Assembly (NCBI RefSeq): GCF_028657945.1
Contig: NZ_CP059693.1
Span: 5,518,001-5,582,000 of the forward strand
Length of the DNA stretch: 64,000 nt
Direction of reading: 5' to 3'
From: Thalassomonas haliotis
Lineage (GTDB): Bacteria; Pseudomonadota; Gammaproteobacteria; Enterobacterales; Alteromonadaceae
The notes below the pieces were generated by a model. It was not told where the DNA came from. It saw only the letters and a program-made list of their open reading frames with translations, and searched no databases. This document shows positions 1-7,852 of this stretch, one piece after another (position 1 is the first letter of the stretch; each line of letters begins with the position of its first letter). Both the position numbers and the translations under genes were made by a program.

Positions 1-824
1 GCAATAATATCACCGGCTTTGGCTTCTTCTGTTTCATGGCGATCAAGCCCAAGGTAGCCGAAGACTTTACCCACTTTACCGTTATGCACTTTACCGTTGG
101 CCGCTTCAACCGTTACTTGCTGATTTGGTTTAACGCTACCGCGCATAATACGACCAACACCGATAACACCTAAGTAAGAGCTGTAATCGAGTTGTGAAAT
201 CTGCATCTGGAAAGGACCGTCAATGTCGGCATCCGGCGCAGGTACTTCTGAAACGATAGTTTCAAATAACGGTGTCATGTCGCTGCCTTCCACACCTTCT
301 TCGTGCGAGGCCCAACCGTTTAATGCCGAGGCATAAACCACTTTAAAGTCCAGTTGTTCATCACTGGCGCCCAGGTTATCAAACAGATCAAATACCTGAT
401 CCATAACCCAATCGGGACGGGCGCCCGGCTTATCAATTTTATTGATAACAATAATTGGCTTTAATCCCTGAGCAAACGCTTTTTGAGTTACAAAACGGGT
501 TTGCGGCATAGGGCCTTCTTGAGCATCAACGATCAACAACACCGAGTCTACCATAGACATAACACGCTCTACTTCACCACCAAAGTCGGCGTGACCCGGG
601 GTGTCAACGATATTCACACGGTAATCGTTCCAGTTAATCGCGGTGTTCTTGGCTAAGATGGTGATACCGCGTTCTTTTTCGATATCGTTAGAATCCATCA
701 CACGTTCGTCATGTCCGGTTCGTGAATCTAATGTACCCGACTGTTCGAGTAGCTTGTCGACTAAGGTAGTTTTACCGTGGTCAACGTGGGCAATGATGGC
801 TATATTGCGTAATTTATCTAACAC
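1..824 (-). CDS. typA: Ribosome-associated GTPase TypA/BipA (5' part)
   Basis: Translational GTPase of the EF-G/LepA group that binds the ribosome and affects 50S assembly and stress or cold adaptation. Only the first ~274 codons are present and the gene runs off the left edge. The translation shows the full G domain: HVDHGKTTL (G1), RGITI (G2), DTPGHADF (G3), NKID (G4), and then the start of domain II. I chose a GTG start at 822-824 because it opens the family's typical N-terminus ([18 protein letters not shown]) and an upstream ATG runs into a stop. It is divergent from glnA, the usual arrangement in gammaproteobacteria. The family call is very secure; the GTG start is likely. Confidence 0.95.
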   Translation of the reverse strand, partial: MLDKLRNIAIIAHVDHGKTTLVDKLLEQSGTLDSRTGHDERVMDSNDIEKERGITILAKNTAINWNDYRVNIVDTPGHADFGGEVERVMSMVDSVLLIVDAQEGPMPQTRFVTQKAFAQGLKPIIVINKIDKPGARPDWVMDQVFDLFDNLGASDEQLDFKVVYASALNGWASHEEGVEGSDMTPLFETIVSEVPAPDADIDGPFQMQISQLDYSSYLGVIGVGRIMRGSVKPNQQVTVEAANGKVHNGKVGKVFGYLGLDRHETEEAKAGDII

Positions 825-981
825 TGGCTTTTGCTCATAGGGATATAATTTGGGCGCATATTGTACAGGAGTATCGGCAACAAAGAAAACAGTTAGTTTT
901 TTTATCTTTGATCACGTATTTATCCCAATCGATCTGCTAAAGTACTGAGGCGAATAATAATGCAGTAAAAAAACCGGGTTT

Positions 982-1038
982 TGCACCAAAAGAGGGTTAC
1001 GCACCAACAAGGAGCGTGCAATGCACTAAATCAGTGCA
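982..1038. promoter_or_regulatory. Three NtrC-box-like palindromes upstream of glnA
   Basis: The best site is 1022-1038 (TGCACT, 5 nt, AGTGCA), a perfect inverted repeat close to the enterobacterial NtrC consensus TGCACC-N5-GGTGCA. Weaker copies lie at 1000-1016 (CGCACC, 5 nt, GGAGCG) and 982-998 (TGCACC half-site). Centres at about 990, 1008 and 1030 are roughly 126, 108 and 86 nt upstream of the start site predicted from the sigma-54 element, a normal enhancer distance. The sites are seen directly; NtrC binding is inferred from the consensus and from the nearby ntrC gene. Confidence 0.8.
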
Positions 1039-1089
1039 ACGACAAATAACTGCTTTTGAAAAGCAACCATTTATCAGCAACTTAACTTT

Positions 1090-1105
1090 TGGCATGAACT
1101 TGGCT
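1090..1105 (+). promoter_or_regulatory. Sigma-54 (-24/-12) promoter of glnA
   Basis: TGGCATGAACTTGGCT matches the sigma-54 consensus TGGCAYRNNNNTTGCW with one mismatch, with GG and GC 12 nt apart. The predicted transcription start is near 1116, giving a leader of about 50 nt before the glnA ATG at 1167. With the NtrC boxes upstream this is a standard nitrogen-regulated glnA promoter. Confidence 0.82.
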
Positions 1106-1166
1106 ACGAATTCGATAACTGGAAAAACATTTACTATTAACGAACGAATAATACTGGAGACAATAA

Positions 1167-2573
1167 ATGTCACAAGCCGTTTTAGAGTTAATCAAAGAAC
1201 ACGATGTCAAGTTTATTGACCTTCGTTTTACTGATACCAAAGGTAAAGAGCAGCATATTTCCCTTCCTCACCACCAGATTGATGAAGATTTTTTTGAAGA
1301 AGGAAAAATGTTTGATGGTTCATCTATTGCCGGCTGGAAAGGAATCAACGAATCTGACATGGTATTAATGCCTGATGCTGCCAGTGCAGTATTAGACCCT
1401 TTCACCGAAGAAGTCACCTTAAACATCCGCTGTGATATTTTAGAGCCAACCACTATGCAGGGCTACAGCCGTGACCCTCGCTCGGTAGCCCGTCGCGCCG
1501 AAGAATACATGCGCAGTACCGGCATCGCCGACACCGTACTTTTTGGTCCTGAGCCAGAATTCTTCGTTTTTGATGATGTCCGTTTCCACACCGATATGAG
1601 TGGCTCTATGTACTCTATCGATGATAAAGAAGCCAAATGGAACTCAGGTACCGAATATGAAGACGGCAACACAGGGCACCGTCCAACCGTTAAAGGCGGT
1701 TACTTCCCGGTTGCCCCGGTTGATTCTTCACAGGACTTACGTTCAGCCATGTGTTTAGTCATGGAAGAGATGGGGCTTGTTGTCGAAGCCCATCACCATG
1801 AAGTTGCCACCGCAGGTCAAAATGAAATTGCCTGTCGTTTCAATACCATGGTTAACAAAGCCGATGAAGTACAAATTTATAAGTATGTAGTTCACAATGT
1901 CGCCCACGCCTACGGCAAAACCGCAACCTTTATGCCAAAACCTTTAGTAGGTGATAACGGTACCGGTATGCACTGTCACCAGTCACTGGCCAAAGACGGT
2001 GTTAACCTGTTCTCCGGCGATAAGTACGGCGGATTGTCTGAAACAGCCCTTTATTACATCGGCGGTATTATCAAACATGCTAAAGCATTAAATGCCTTTA
2101 CCAATGCTTCAACCAACTCATACAAGCGCCTGGTCCCTGGTTTCGAAGCCCCGGTAATGCTTGCCTATTCGGCACGTAACCGCTCGGCTTCTATCCGTAT
2201 TCCTATGGTACCTAGCCCGAAAGCTGCCCGTATCGAAGTACGTTTCCCGGATCCGACCGGTAACCCTTACTTAGCTTTCTCTGCCATGTTAATGGCCGGC
2301 CTTGACGGTATTAAAAATAAAATCCATCCTGGCGATGCTATGGATAAAGATTTATATGACCTGCCAGCCGAAGAAGCCGCTGAGATCCCTCAGGTAGCAG
2401 CCTCTTTCGAAGAAGCGCTTAATGCCTTAGAAGCAGATTATGAATTCCTCACTGCCGGCGGCGTAATGGATAGCGACATGATCAATGCCTATATCGGATT
2501 GAAACGTGAAGAGGTTGAAAGATTGAACTCAACCACTCACCCGGTTGAATTTGACATGTATTACAGTGTTTAA
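1167..2573 (+). CDS. glnA: Glutamine synthetase type I
   Basis: Makes glutamine from glutamate, ammonia and ATP in the cytoplasm; the main ammonium-assimilating enzyme. It has 468 residues against 469 in E. coli, with the beta-grasp N-terminal domain and the catalytic domain carrying GPEPEFF, the [10 protein letters not shown] segment and a [18 protein letters not shown]-type C-terminal motif. DLYDLP with Tyr397 is the adenylylation site, so the enzyme should be controlled by GlnE. A GGAG ribosome-binding site at about 1156-1159 precedes the ATG. Expression is probably driven by the sigma-54 promoter at 1090-1105 with NtrC boxes at 982-1038. A terminator follows. Confidence 0.98.
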   Translation: MSQAVLELIKEHDVKFIDLRFTDTKGKEQHISLPHHQIDEDFFEEGKMFDGSSIAGWKGINESDMVLMPDAASAVLDPFTEEVTLNIRCDILEPTTMQGYSRDPRSVARRAEEYMRSTGIADTVLFGPEPEFFVFDDVRFHTDMSGSMYSIDDKEAKWNSGTEYEDGNTGHRPTVKGGYFPVAPVDSSQDLRSAMCLVMEEMGLVVEAHHHEVATAGQNEIACRFNTMVNKADEVQIYKYVVHNVAHAYGKTATFMPKPLVGDNGTGMHCHQSLAKDGVNLFSGDKYGGLSETALYYIGGIIKHAKALNAFTNASTNSYKRLVPGFEAPVMLAYSARNRSASIRIPMVPSPKAARIEVRFPDPTGNPYLAFSAMLMAGLDGIKNKIHPGDAMDKDLYDLPAEEAAEIPQVAASFEEALNALEADYEFLTAGGVMDSDMINAYIGLKREEVERLNSTTHPVEFDMYYSV

Positions 2574-2600
2574 GTTATAACACTTTAATCAAAATAAGAA

Positions 2601-2628
2601 AAAAGCTCACCTCGGTGAGCTTTTTTTT
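2601..2628 (+). terminator. Rho-independent terminator of glnA
   Basis: Stem GCTCAC/GTGAGC with a CTCG tetraloop, followed by eight T residues (2621-2628), 27 nt after the glnA stop. It separates glnA from the downstream DUF4124-ntrBC genes. Confidence 0.92.
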
Positions 2629-2687
2629 GCCTGTTATCTATAATTTAGGTAAATTGATGTTCTAACGGAATTGGAAAATGCTGCGCT

Positions 2688-3194
2688 ATGATCATAAGAT
2701 TAAGTGTTTTATTAACGGTTTTATTATCTTTTACGCTAGCAGCGACCTCCACCAAGATTTACGTCTGGCGCAATGAACAAGGCGTATTGGTTTTTTCCGA
2801 CACACCAAGACCCGGAGCTGAAGAAGTTAAAGTTGAGAACAACAATGACCAGCTCACCTCAGTAGATACCTCCATTTTAGACATTAAACCCAAAGCAATT
2901 GAAGAAAAATATCAAGTCAGTATCAGCCAACCGGAAAATAATGCCACGGTAAGGGACAACACCGGCTCAGTTTATGTCGCCGGACGCATTAAACCTATCT
3001 TCAAAAAAGGCTTAAAAATACAGCTGTACCTGGACAACATCCCCTACCAGGAGCCCCAGGATCATTCTATGTTTGTCCTTCGCAATATCGACCGCGGCGA
3101 GCATAAAATTAAAATGGATTTAATCAACAATCAGGGCAAGGTTATTGCATCATCAGAATCAATTGTTTTTTATATGCACCGGGCATCGAAGTAA
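2688..3194 (+). CDS. Exported DUF4124-domain protein
   Basis: 168 residues: a signal peptide (about residues 1-19), then a DUF4124 module (YVWRNEQGVLVFSDTPRPGA, about residues 25-45) and a C-terminal beta-sandwich-like region of about 80 residues. DUF4124 proteins are envelope proteins of unknown biochemical role. The gene lies between glnA and ntrBC, where E. coli has none. It begins 60 nt after the glnA terminator and ends 64 nt before an NtrC operator, so it may be transcribed on its own or by read-through from glnA. The position beside nitrogen genes is suggestive but proves no nitrogen function. Confidence 0.85.
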   Translation: MIIRLSVLLTVLLSFTLAATSTKIYVWRNEQGVLVFSDTPRPGAEEVKVENNNDQLTSVDTSILDIKPKAIEEKYQVSISQPENNATVRDNTGSVYVAGRIKPIFKKGLKIQLYLDNIPYQEPQDHSMFVLRNIDRGEHKIKMDLINNQGKVIASSESIVFYMHRASK

Positions 3195-3257
3195 AACAGC
3201 AATTCGCCTTGTTTATGTGCATATTTGATCATTATTGAGTAAACTAAAATTTATTTA

Positions 3258-3274
3258 TGCACCTTTTTGGTGCA
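3258..3274. promoter_or_regulatory. Perfect NtrC operator in front of ntrB
   Basis: TGCACC, five T, GGTGCA: an exact 17-bp NtrC palindrome 14 nt upstream of the likely ntrB start. In E. coli the glnL promoter carries an NtrC site that represses basal transcription when NtrC is phosphorylated; the same autoregulation is inferred here. The palindrome covers an upstream in-frame TTG at 3267, which argues against that codon as the start. Confidence 0.88.
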
Positions 3275-3287
3275 TCGGGGTTCTGTC

Positions 3288-4376
3288 TTGCACGAGATAT
3301 GTGAAAATCAACAACAAATAGATTATCAACAGCTGTTACCCGGGCAATTGGTAACAGCCGTGGTGATACTCGATCACAAACTCACCATCCAATATGCCAA
3401 TCCCGCCGCTGAAGCTTTGCTAAACAGAAGTCTGAACAAATTAACAGGCCTGGCGTTTGAGTCTGTATTCAGTAATACCTCCATTGATAACGAGCGGTTA
3501 CAACAACTGATGACCACAGGGCAGGAGTTTACCGACAGCGATGTGTTATTGCATATTGCCGGCTCTCATCAGTTCACCGCCGAAATCACGGTTTCCGCGG
3601 TAGAATTTGACCGCCAAAGACATGTACTGCTGGAATTTAAAAAAATTGACCAGCAAAAACAAATCAGCATAGAAGTCTTCCAGCAACAGCAGTGGGAGTC
3701 AGCCCGCGACCTTATCCGCGGCCTGGCCCATGAAATTAAAAACCCCCTTGGGGGATTAAGGGGCGCCGCTCAGTTGTTGCATAAAGAGCTGTCTTCGGGG
3801 CAGCAGGAATACACCACTATGATCATCGAACAGGCTGACAGGTTAACCAACCTGGTTGATCGCCTGCTTGGCCCTAACCAGCTACCGAACATGACCAAGC
3901 AAAATATTCACCTGGTGCTGGAGAAGGTGAACCAATTGGTAAGTTTCAATAACCCGAAAAAAATTAAGTTCATCAGGGATTATGATCCTTCGATTCCCGA
4001 TGTGGAATTTGATCAGGAAAAAATGCAGCAGGCGATTTTAAATATCGTTAATAATGCCGTGCAGGCAGTGGACGACTCCAGCCATATTTATTTTAAAACC
4101 CGGGTCACCAGCAACCAGACTATCAACGGTAAACGAGTAAAGCTATCGGCACAGATCAGTATTATCGACCATGGCCCCGGAATTCCCCCCCATATCCAGG
4201 ATACCCTGTTTTACCCTATGGTTTCGGGAAGCCCGAACGGCACCGGCTTGGGGCTGTCAATTGCACAAACCCTGATCAACCAGCATAAAGGTAAACTGTC
4301 CTGTGACAGCTACCCGGGGCGCACTGAATTTATTATTTTATTACCCTTAACGGAAGAGAATTTTAATGATTACTGA
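3288..4376 (+). CDS. glnL: Nitrogen sensor histidine kinase/phosphatase NtrB
   Basis: Cytoplasmic sensor kinase that phosphorylates NtrC when nitrogen is scarce and, with PII, dephosphorylates it when nitrogen is plentiful. Visible in order: a PAS domain (about residues 15-110), the dimerisation helix with GLAHEIKNP (phosphoacceptor His near residue 148), an N box (NIVNNAVQA), DHGPGIP, and GTGLGLSIA. I start it at TTG 3288, preceded by GGGG at 3277-3280 with 7-nt spacing, giving 362 residues (E. coli 349). The next TTG upstream (3267) sits inside the NtrC palindrome and has no ribosome-binding site. Its 3' end overlaps ntrC by 11 nt, implying coupled translation. Confidence 0.95.
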   Translation: MHEICENQQQIDYQQLLPGQLVTAVVILDHKLTIQYANPAAEALLNRSLNKLTGLAFESVFSNTSIDNERLQQLMTTGQEFTDSDVLLHIAGSHQFTAEITVSAVEFDRQRHVLLEFKKIDQQKQISIEVFQQQQWESARDLIRGLAHEIKNPLGGLRGAAQLLHKELSSGQQEYTTMIIEQADRLTNLVDRLLGPNQLPNMTKQNIHLVLEKVNQLVSFNNPKKIKFIRDYDPSIPDVEFDQEKMQQAILNIVNNAVQAVDDSSHIYFKTRVTSNQTINGKRVKLSAQISIIDHGPGIPPHIQDTLFYPMVSGSPNGTGLGLSIAQTLINQHKGKLSCDSYPGRTEFIILLPLTEENFNDY

Positions 4377-5766
4377 ACAAGTTTGGATTGTTGATGATGA
4401 CAGCTCAATTCGCTGGGTATTAGAAAAAGCTTTTGCCGCAGCCAATATCAGCACCGCCTCTTTTGATAACGGCGAAAACTTATTGATCGCCTTAGATCAC
4501 GGCCAGCCGGAAGTTATTATTTCCGATATTAGAATGCCGAAAACCGACGGCATGACCTTATTGGAGACGGTGAGTGCCCAGCACCCCAATATTCCGGTGA
4601 TTATCATTACCGCCCATTCTGACTTGGACAGTGCCGTAAATGCCTATCAGGGCGGTGCATTCGAATATTTACCTAAACCTTTTGATATCGATGATGCGGT
4701 CGCCTTAACCAAACGGGCCCTGACCCATGCCAGGGAGCAAAATGTCCAGAATCAGGCGGTTACCGCCGCTCCCGAAGCGGCCGGTATTATCGGTGAAGCT
4801 CCGGCAATGCAGGAAGTGTTCAGAGCAATTGGCCGCCTGTCGCGCTCCAGTATCAGCGTACTGATCAATGGTGAGTCCGGTACCGGCAAAGAACTTGTTG
4901 CCCACGCCCTGCATATTCACAGTCCGCGCGCCAATGCGCCCTTTATTCCGTTGAATATGGCCGCCATCCCAAAAGAGCTGATCGAAACCGAACTCTTTGG
5001 CCATGAGAAGGGGGCCTTCACCGGCGCCAATACCGTCAGACAGGGGCGTTTTGAACAGGCACACAACGGTACCTTATTCCTCGATGAAATCGGCGATATG
5101 CCGCTAGATATACAAACCCGGTTATTACGGGTACTTGCCGATGGTCAGTTTTATCGTATTGGCGGCCACTCGCCCATCCAGGTAAATGTCAGGATCATTG
5201 CCGCCACTCACCAAAATCTTGAAGAACGAGTAATTAATGGCGAGTTCAGGGAAGATTTATTTCACCGCCTCAATGTCATTCGCATCCATATCCCAAGCTT
5301 AAGAGAGCGCAAAGAAGATATAGAGCAATTGTGTGAACATTTCCTGAAACAGGCTGCCAATGAACTCGGGGTAGAAACCAAGTCCCTGCATAAAAACGCC
5401 GTCACTTTCCTTAAGCAATGCGACTGGCCGGGCAATGTCAGACAACTGGAAAACATTTGCCGTTTTCTCACTGTAATGGCCAGCGGACAGGAAATCCTGG
5501 TAGAAGACCTACCGGCAGAACTGACCGAAAAGAAAATAGCCAGTCCCGGTACCTCCATCAACTGGAAAAGCGCCCTGGGCAGCTGGATGGACGAACAATT
5601 ATCCCAGGGTAATTCGGCAATATTGGATGAGGTATTACCCGAATTTGAAAAAATTATGCTCGAACGTGCCCTGGTCTATACCCAGGGACATAAACAGGAA
5701 GCCGCAAAAAAACTGGGGTGGGGAAGAAATACCCTAACCAGGAAGCTAAAAGACCTAAACCTTTAG
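4366..5766 (+). CDS. glnG: Nitrogen response regulator NtrC (sigma-54 activator)
   Basis: 466-residue sigma-54-dependent activator (E. coli 469). Receiver domain with phosphoacceptor Asp54 in IISDIRMPK; AAA+ domain with Walker A GESGTGKE (about 169-176), the sigma-54-contacting loop GAFTGA (216-221) and Walker B GTLFLDEIGDM; C-terminal Fis-type helix-turn-helix ending KKLGWGRNTLTRKLKDL. It should act on the NtrC boxes before glnA and ntrB in this window. It overlaps ntrB by 11 nt. No clear T-tract terminator follows; a GCGGAAT/ATTCCGC inverted repeat at 5789-5809 lies between it and the convergent merC-like gene. Confidence 0.97.
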   Translation: MITEQVWIVDDDSSIRWVLEKAFAAANISTASFDNGENLLIALDHGQPEVIISDIRMPKTDGMTLLETVSAQHPNIPVIIITAHSDLDSAVNAYQGGAFEYLPKPFDIDDAVALTKRALTHAREQNVQNQAVTAAPEAAGIIGEAPAMQEVFRAIGRLSRSSISVLINGESGTGKELVAHALHIHSPRANAPFIPLNMAAIPKELIETELFGHEKGAFTGANTVRQGRFEQAHNGTLFLDEIGDMPLDIQTRLLRVLADGQFYRIGGHSPIQVNVRIIAATHQNLEERVINGEFREDLFHRLNVIRIHIPSLRERKEDIEQLCEHFLKQAANELGVETKSLHKNAVTFLKQCDWPGNVRQLENICRFLTVMASGQEILVEDLPAELTEKKIASPGTSINWKSALGSWMDEQLSQGNSAILDEVLPEFEKIMLERALVYTQGHKQEAAKKLGWGRNTLTRKLKDLNL

Positions 5767-5791
5767 GTTAGCTTAAAGCAAGAGAGCGGAA

Positions 5792-6187
5792 TTACTCTGA
5801 TTCCGCAACTGAGTGGCACTCATGATCTGTACACTGCTTACAGCTGTTACACAATCTTAAGTTAATAAAATGAGCCGCAACAATTAAAGAAGTGCCGATA
5901 AAGATCATAAAGGGCTGTACTTCAGGTGAAAAATCATGTTTTTGCCAATAAACAGCAACACCTATAAATAATAAATAAAAAGGATATAAACGGCGGTGAT
6001 AACGCTTATAGCCGGAAAATAGTGCAATACTGCCCAGCGCTGCTGTCACCATCAGAAAAACATGCTCCCAGGCATGATCCGCCAGAAAGCTTAAGCCAAG
6101 CAAAGGTAAAGCCGGAAGCAGTACCGGTAACAGTATACAATGTAGGGCACATAAGGATGCCGCTGTGATACCAAATTTATCTAACAT
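5792..6187 (-). CDS. MerC-domain membrane protein
   Basis: 131 residues with four predicted membrane helices and a C-terminal Cys/His-rich tail (CNSCKQCTDHECH). The N-terminal CALHCILLP motif in the first helix matches the paired cysteines of MerC-type mercury transporters. Chromosomal MerC-domain proteins are not necessarily mercury carriers, and no other mer gene is nearby. The Cys/His tail plus a Zur-like operator about 95 nt upstream (6281-6303) suggest a link to zinc or another thiophilic metal. The family is clear; substrate and direction of transport are unknown. Confidence 0.85.
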   Translation of the reverse strand: MLDKFGITAASLCALHCILLPVLLPALPLLGLSFLADHAWEHVFLMVTAALGSIALFSGYKRYHRRLYPFYLLFIGVAVYWQKHDFSPEVQPFMIFIGTSLIVAAHFINLRLCNSCKQCTDHECHSVAESE

Positions 6188-6280
6188 TTCTGCCTGAACC
6201 TTAATTTACTGGTAAATGATGGTAATAGTGATGAATACAAATGAAGAAAAAGAAAATCACCTATAAACGAGATAATATCA

Positions 6281-6303
6281 CATTTGATATATTATAACAT
6301 TAA
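6281..6303. promoter_or_regulatory. Candidate Zur box upstream of the MerC-like gene
   Basis: The core TGATATATTATAACA is a 7-1-7 inverted repeat with one mismatch. The 23-nt window matches the gammaproteobacterial Zur consensus (GAAATGTTATA-N-TATAACATTTC) at about 18 of 22 defined positions. It lies between the epmA stop and the merC-like start, so it can only serve the MerC-like gene. AT-rich DNA raises the chance of a fortuitous match. Confidence 0.6.
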
Positions 6304-6310
6304 TTAAATT

Positions 6311-7276
6311 TTATGCCCGATCCACCGCAAAGGAAAGGACATTTTTGATATTCTCTTTTTTCAAAGCCAGCATCACCAGACGGTCGACCCCCAAGGCCAC
6401 TCCTGCACAATCCGGCAGGCCATGCTCCAGTGCCGATATAAAGCTTTCATCCAGCGGCTTCTCCCGCTTATTATTAGTAAGTCTTTTAGCGTTATCCTGA
6501 TGAAAACGTTTTGTTTGCAGCTCAGCATCGGTGAGTTCATTAAAACCGTTCGCCAGTTCAAGCCCCTGGTAATAACACTCAAAACGTTCAGCTACTCGAT
6601 TGTCATCGGCAGATATCTTAGCCAGGGATGCCTGTGAAGCAGGGAAGTGATAAACGAAGCAAGGAGCCAGTAAACCTATCTCAGGCTCGATAATTTCACT
6701 GAATACGAACTGTAGTAATGTGTCAATATCCTGCTCTTTAAACAGCCAATCACTGCACTTATCATGGCTTTTTATCAGCGCCAGTAACTCAGCAATATTT
6801 GTACTTAGCGGATCGACATTCACCTTCTCCAGGAACACCTGCTGATAGCTTACTTTTGTTGCCGGTTGGCAGCCTAAAACCTGTTCCAGTAAGTCGCCAA
6901 CCTCGGCCATTAATTGAAAATGATCAAACCCCAAACGATACCACTCAAGCATGGTAAATTCAGGGTTGTGGTGGCTGCCATGGGCTTCATCACGAAATGC
7001 TTTACATATCTGGAAGATATCGCCATAACCGCTGGCTAATAGCCGCTTCATGGCGAATTCAGGGGATGTTTGCATATATAGGTTTGCAGCCCCTTCACTA
7101 AGATAATCGTAGCGGGTAGAAAAGGCATCCAAATGCAGATCGGTAATAGTTCCTTGTGACAACAAAGGGGTTTCCACCTCCACCACATCCCGGCTGATAA
7201 AGAAGCTTCTTATTTGCTGTATTACTTTTGCCCTTTGTCTGGCGTCCTGCCATTGAAGAGTTGCTTGCCACGACAT
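6311..7276 (-). CDS. epmA: EF-P-(R)-beta-lysine ligase EpmA (PoxA/GenX)
   Basis: Truncated class II lysyl-tRNA synthetase paralogue that attaches (R)-beta-lysine to a conserved lysine of elongation factor P, helping translation through polyproline stretches. 321 residues, close to E. coli EpmA (325), and consisting only of the catalytic core with no anticodon-binding domain. Class II motifs are visible: motif 1 around VVEVETPLLS, motif 2 FRDEAHGSHHNPEFTMLEWY, and motif 3 near the C-terminus (GVALGVDRLVML). Substrate-pocket segment GLELANGFNEL is present. An AGGTGA ribosome-binding site precedes the ATG. A short tandem repeat lies immediately upstream. Confidence 0.95.
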   Translation of the reverse strand: MSWQATLQWQDARQRAKVIQQIRSFFISRDVVEVETPLLSQGTITDLHLDAFSTRYDYLSEGAANLYMQTSPEFAMKRLLASGYGDIFQICKAFRDEAHGSHHNPEFTMLEWYRLGFDHFQLMAEVGDLLEQVLGCQPATKVSYQQVFLEKVNVDPLSTNIAELLALIKSHDKCSDWLFKEQDIDTLLQFVFSEIIEPEIGLLAPCFVYHFPASQASLAKISADDNRVAERFECYYQGLELANGFNELTDAELQTKRFHQDNAKRLTNNKREKPLDESFISALEHGLPDCAGVALGVDRLVMLALKKENIKNVLSFAVDRA

Positions 7277-7285
7277 GATATTGTC

Positions 7286-7343
7286 ACCTGTTAAAAAAGT
7301 ACCTGCTAAAAAGTACCTGCTAAAAAGTAGCTGCTAAAAAACT
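7286..7343. repeat. Four-unit tandem repeat (14-15 bp) upstream of epmA
   Basis: Units at 7286-7300, 7301-7314, 7315-7328 and 7329-7343 are variants of ACCTGCTAAAAAGT; the two middle ones are identical. On the epmA strand three of the four units contain AGGT(A/G), so the repeat duplicates a Shine-Dalgarno-like element. Only the copy nearest the ATG is correctly spaced. Confidence 0.85.
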
Positions 7344-7393
7344 ACCGGTTATGTTAAAGGGAAATTCTTTTTTATAAAGAAAAAATAGAAAGC

Positions 7394-7420
7394 AAAAAAC
7401 CCGACTCTTTCGAATCGGGC
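7394..7420 (-). terminator. Terminator at the end of the rRNA operon
   Basis: On the minus strand an 8-bp stem CCCGATTC/GAGTCGGG (one G-U) closed by a GAAA tetraloop and followed by six T. It is the last element downstream of the distal 5S gene. Confidence 0.9.
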
Positions 7421-7424
7421 TTCT

Positions 7425-7449
7425 GACGTGCAAGGATGCACTAATGTCG
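7425..7449 (-). repeat. 25-nt hairpin element, copy after the distal 5S
   Basis: On the minus strand CGAC-ATTA-GTGCA-TCCT-TGCAC-GTC: a two-part stem with an ATTA bulge. A second copy differing at one base lies at 7853-7877, between 23S and the first 5S. Both are in rRNA precursor sequence, so a processing or protein-binding role is plausible but unproven. Confidence 0.75.
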
Positions 7450-7485
7450 TAATGATATCGATATCAATGAACGACCTAAATAGGA

Positions 7486-7601
7486 GTCTGGTAATGACCT
7501 ACTCTCACATGGGAACTCCCACACTACCATCGGCGCTAACGCGTTTCACTTCTGAGTTCGGCATGGGATCAGGTGGTACCACGTTGCTATTGTCACCAGA
7601 C
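7486..7601 (-). rRNA. rrf: 5S ribosomal RNA (distal copy)
   Basis: 116 nt with the conserved 5S core (CCATGCCGAACTCAGAAGTG and GCGCCGATGGTAGTGTGG on the minus strand). Terminal helix GTCTGGT/ACCAGAC. It is the second 5S gene of the operon, 112 nt beyond the first and after a terminator-like hairpin (7675-7703), so its expression may depend on read-through. Confidence 0.97.
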
Positions 7602-7674
7602 AAAAACTGTAATTTGTTAGATAACTTTATTTGATCTTAGATAGATAAATTAGCTAATAAATTACTTTAATTTA

Positions 7675-7703
7675 AAAACCCGCCTCATTTGAAACGGGTT
7701 TTC
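7675..7703 (-). terminator. Terminator-like hairpin between the two 5S genes
   Basis: On the minus strand stem CCCGTTTC/GAGGCGGG with loop AAAT and then five T. It follows the proximal 5S by about 10 nt. It looks like the original end of the operon, with a further 5S and a similar terminator added downstream. Confidence 0.85.
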
Positions 7704-7713
7704 GTCATTAGAA

Positions 7714-7829
7714 GTCTAGCAATGTCCTACTCTCACATGGGAACTCCCACACTACCATCGGCGCTAACGCGTTTCACTTCTGAGTTCGGCATGGGATCAG
7801 GTGGTACCACGTTGCTATTGTCGCTAGAC
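7714..7829 (-). rRNA. rrf: 5S ribosomal RNA (proximal copy)
   Basis: 116 nt, identical to the distal copy through the core. The terminal helix reads GTCTAGC/GCTAGAC instead of GTCTGGT/ACCAGAC, so two base pairs differ with both partners changed. It follows the 23S gene by about 170 nt. Confidence 0.97.
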
Positions 7830-7852
7830 AAAAACAGTCAATCTTGGAAAGC

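Noticed and set aside
1016-1219. 67-codon plus-strand ORF upstream of and into glnA
   Set aside because: It covers the NtrC boxes and sigma-54 promoter and overlaps the true glnA start in another frame; no ribosome-binding site or family match.
5789-5809. Intrinsic terminator for ntrC
   Set aside because: GCGGAAT/ATTCCGC stem is present but no T-tract follows on either strand.
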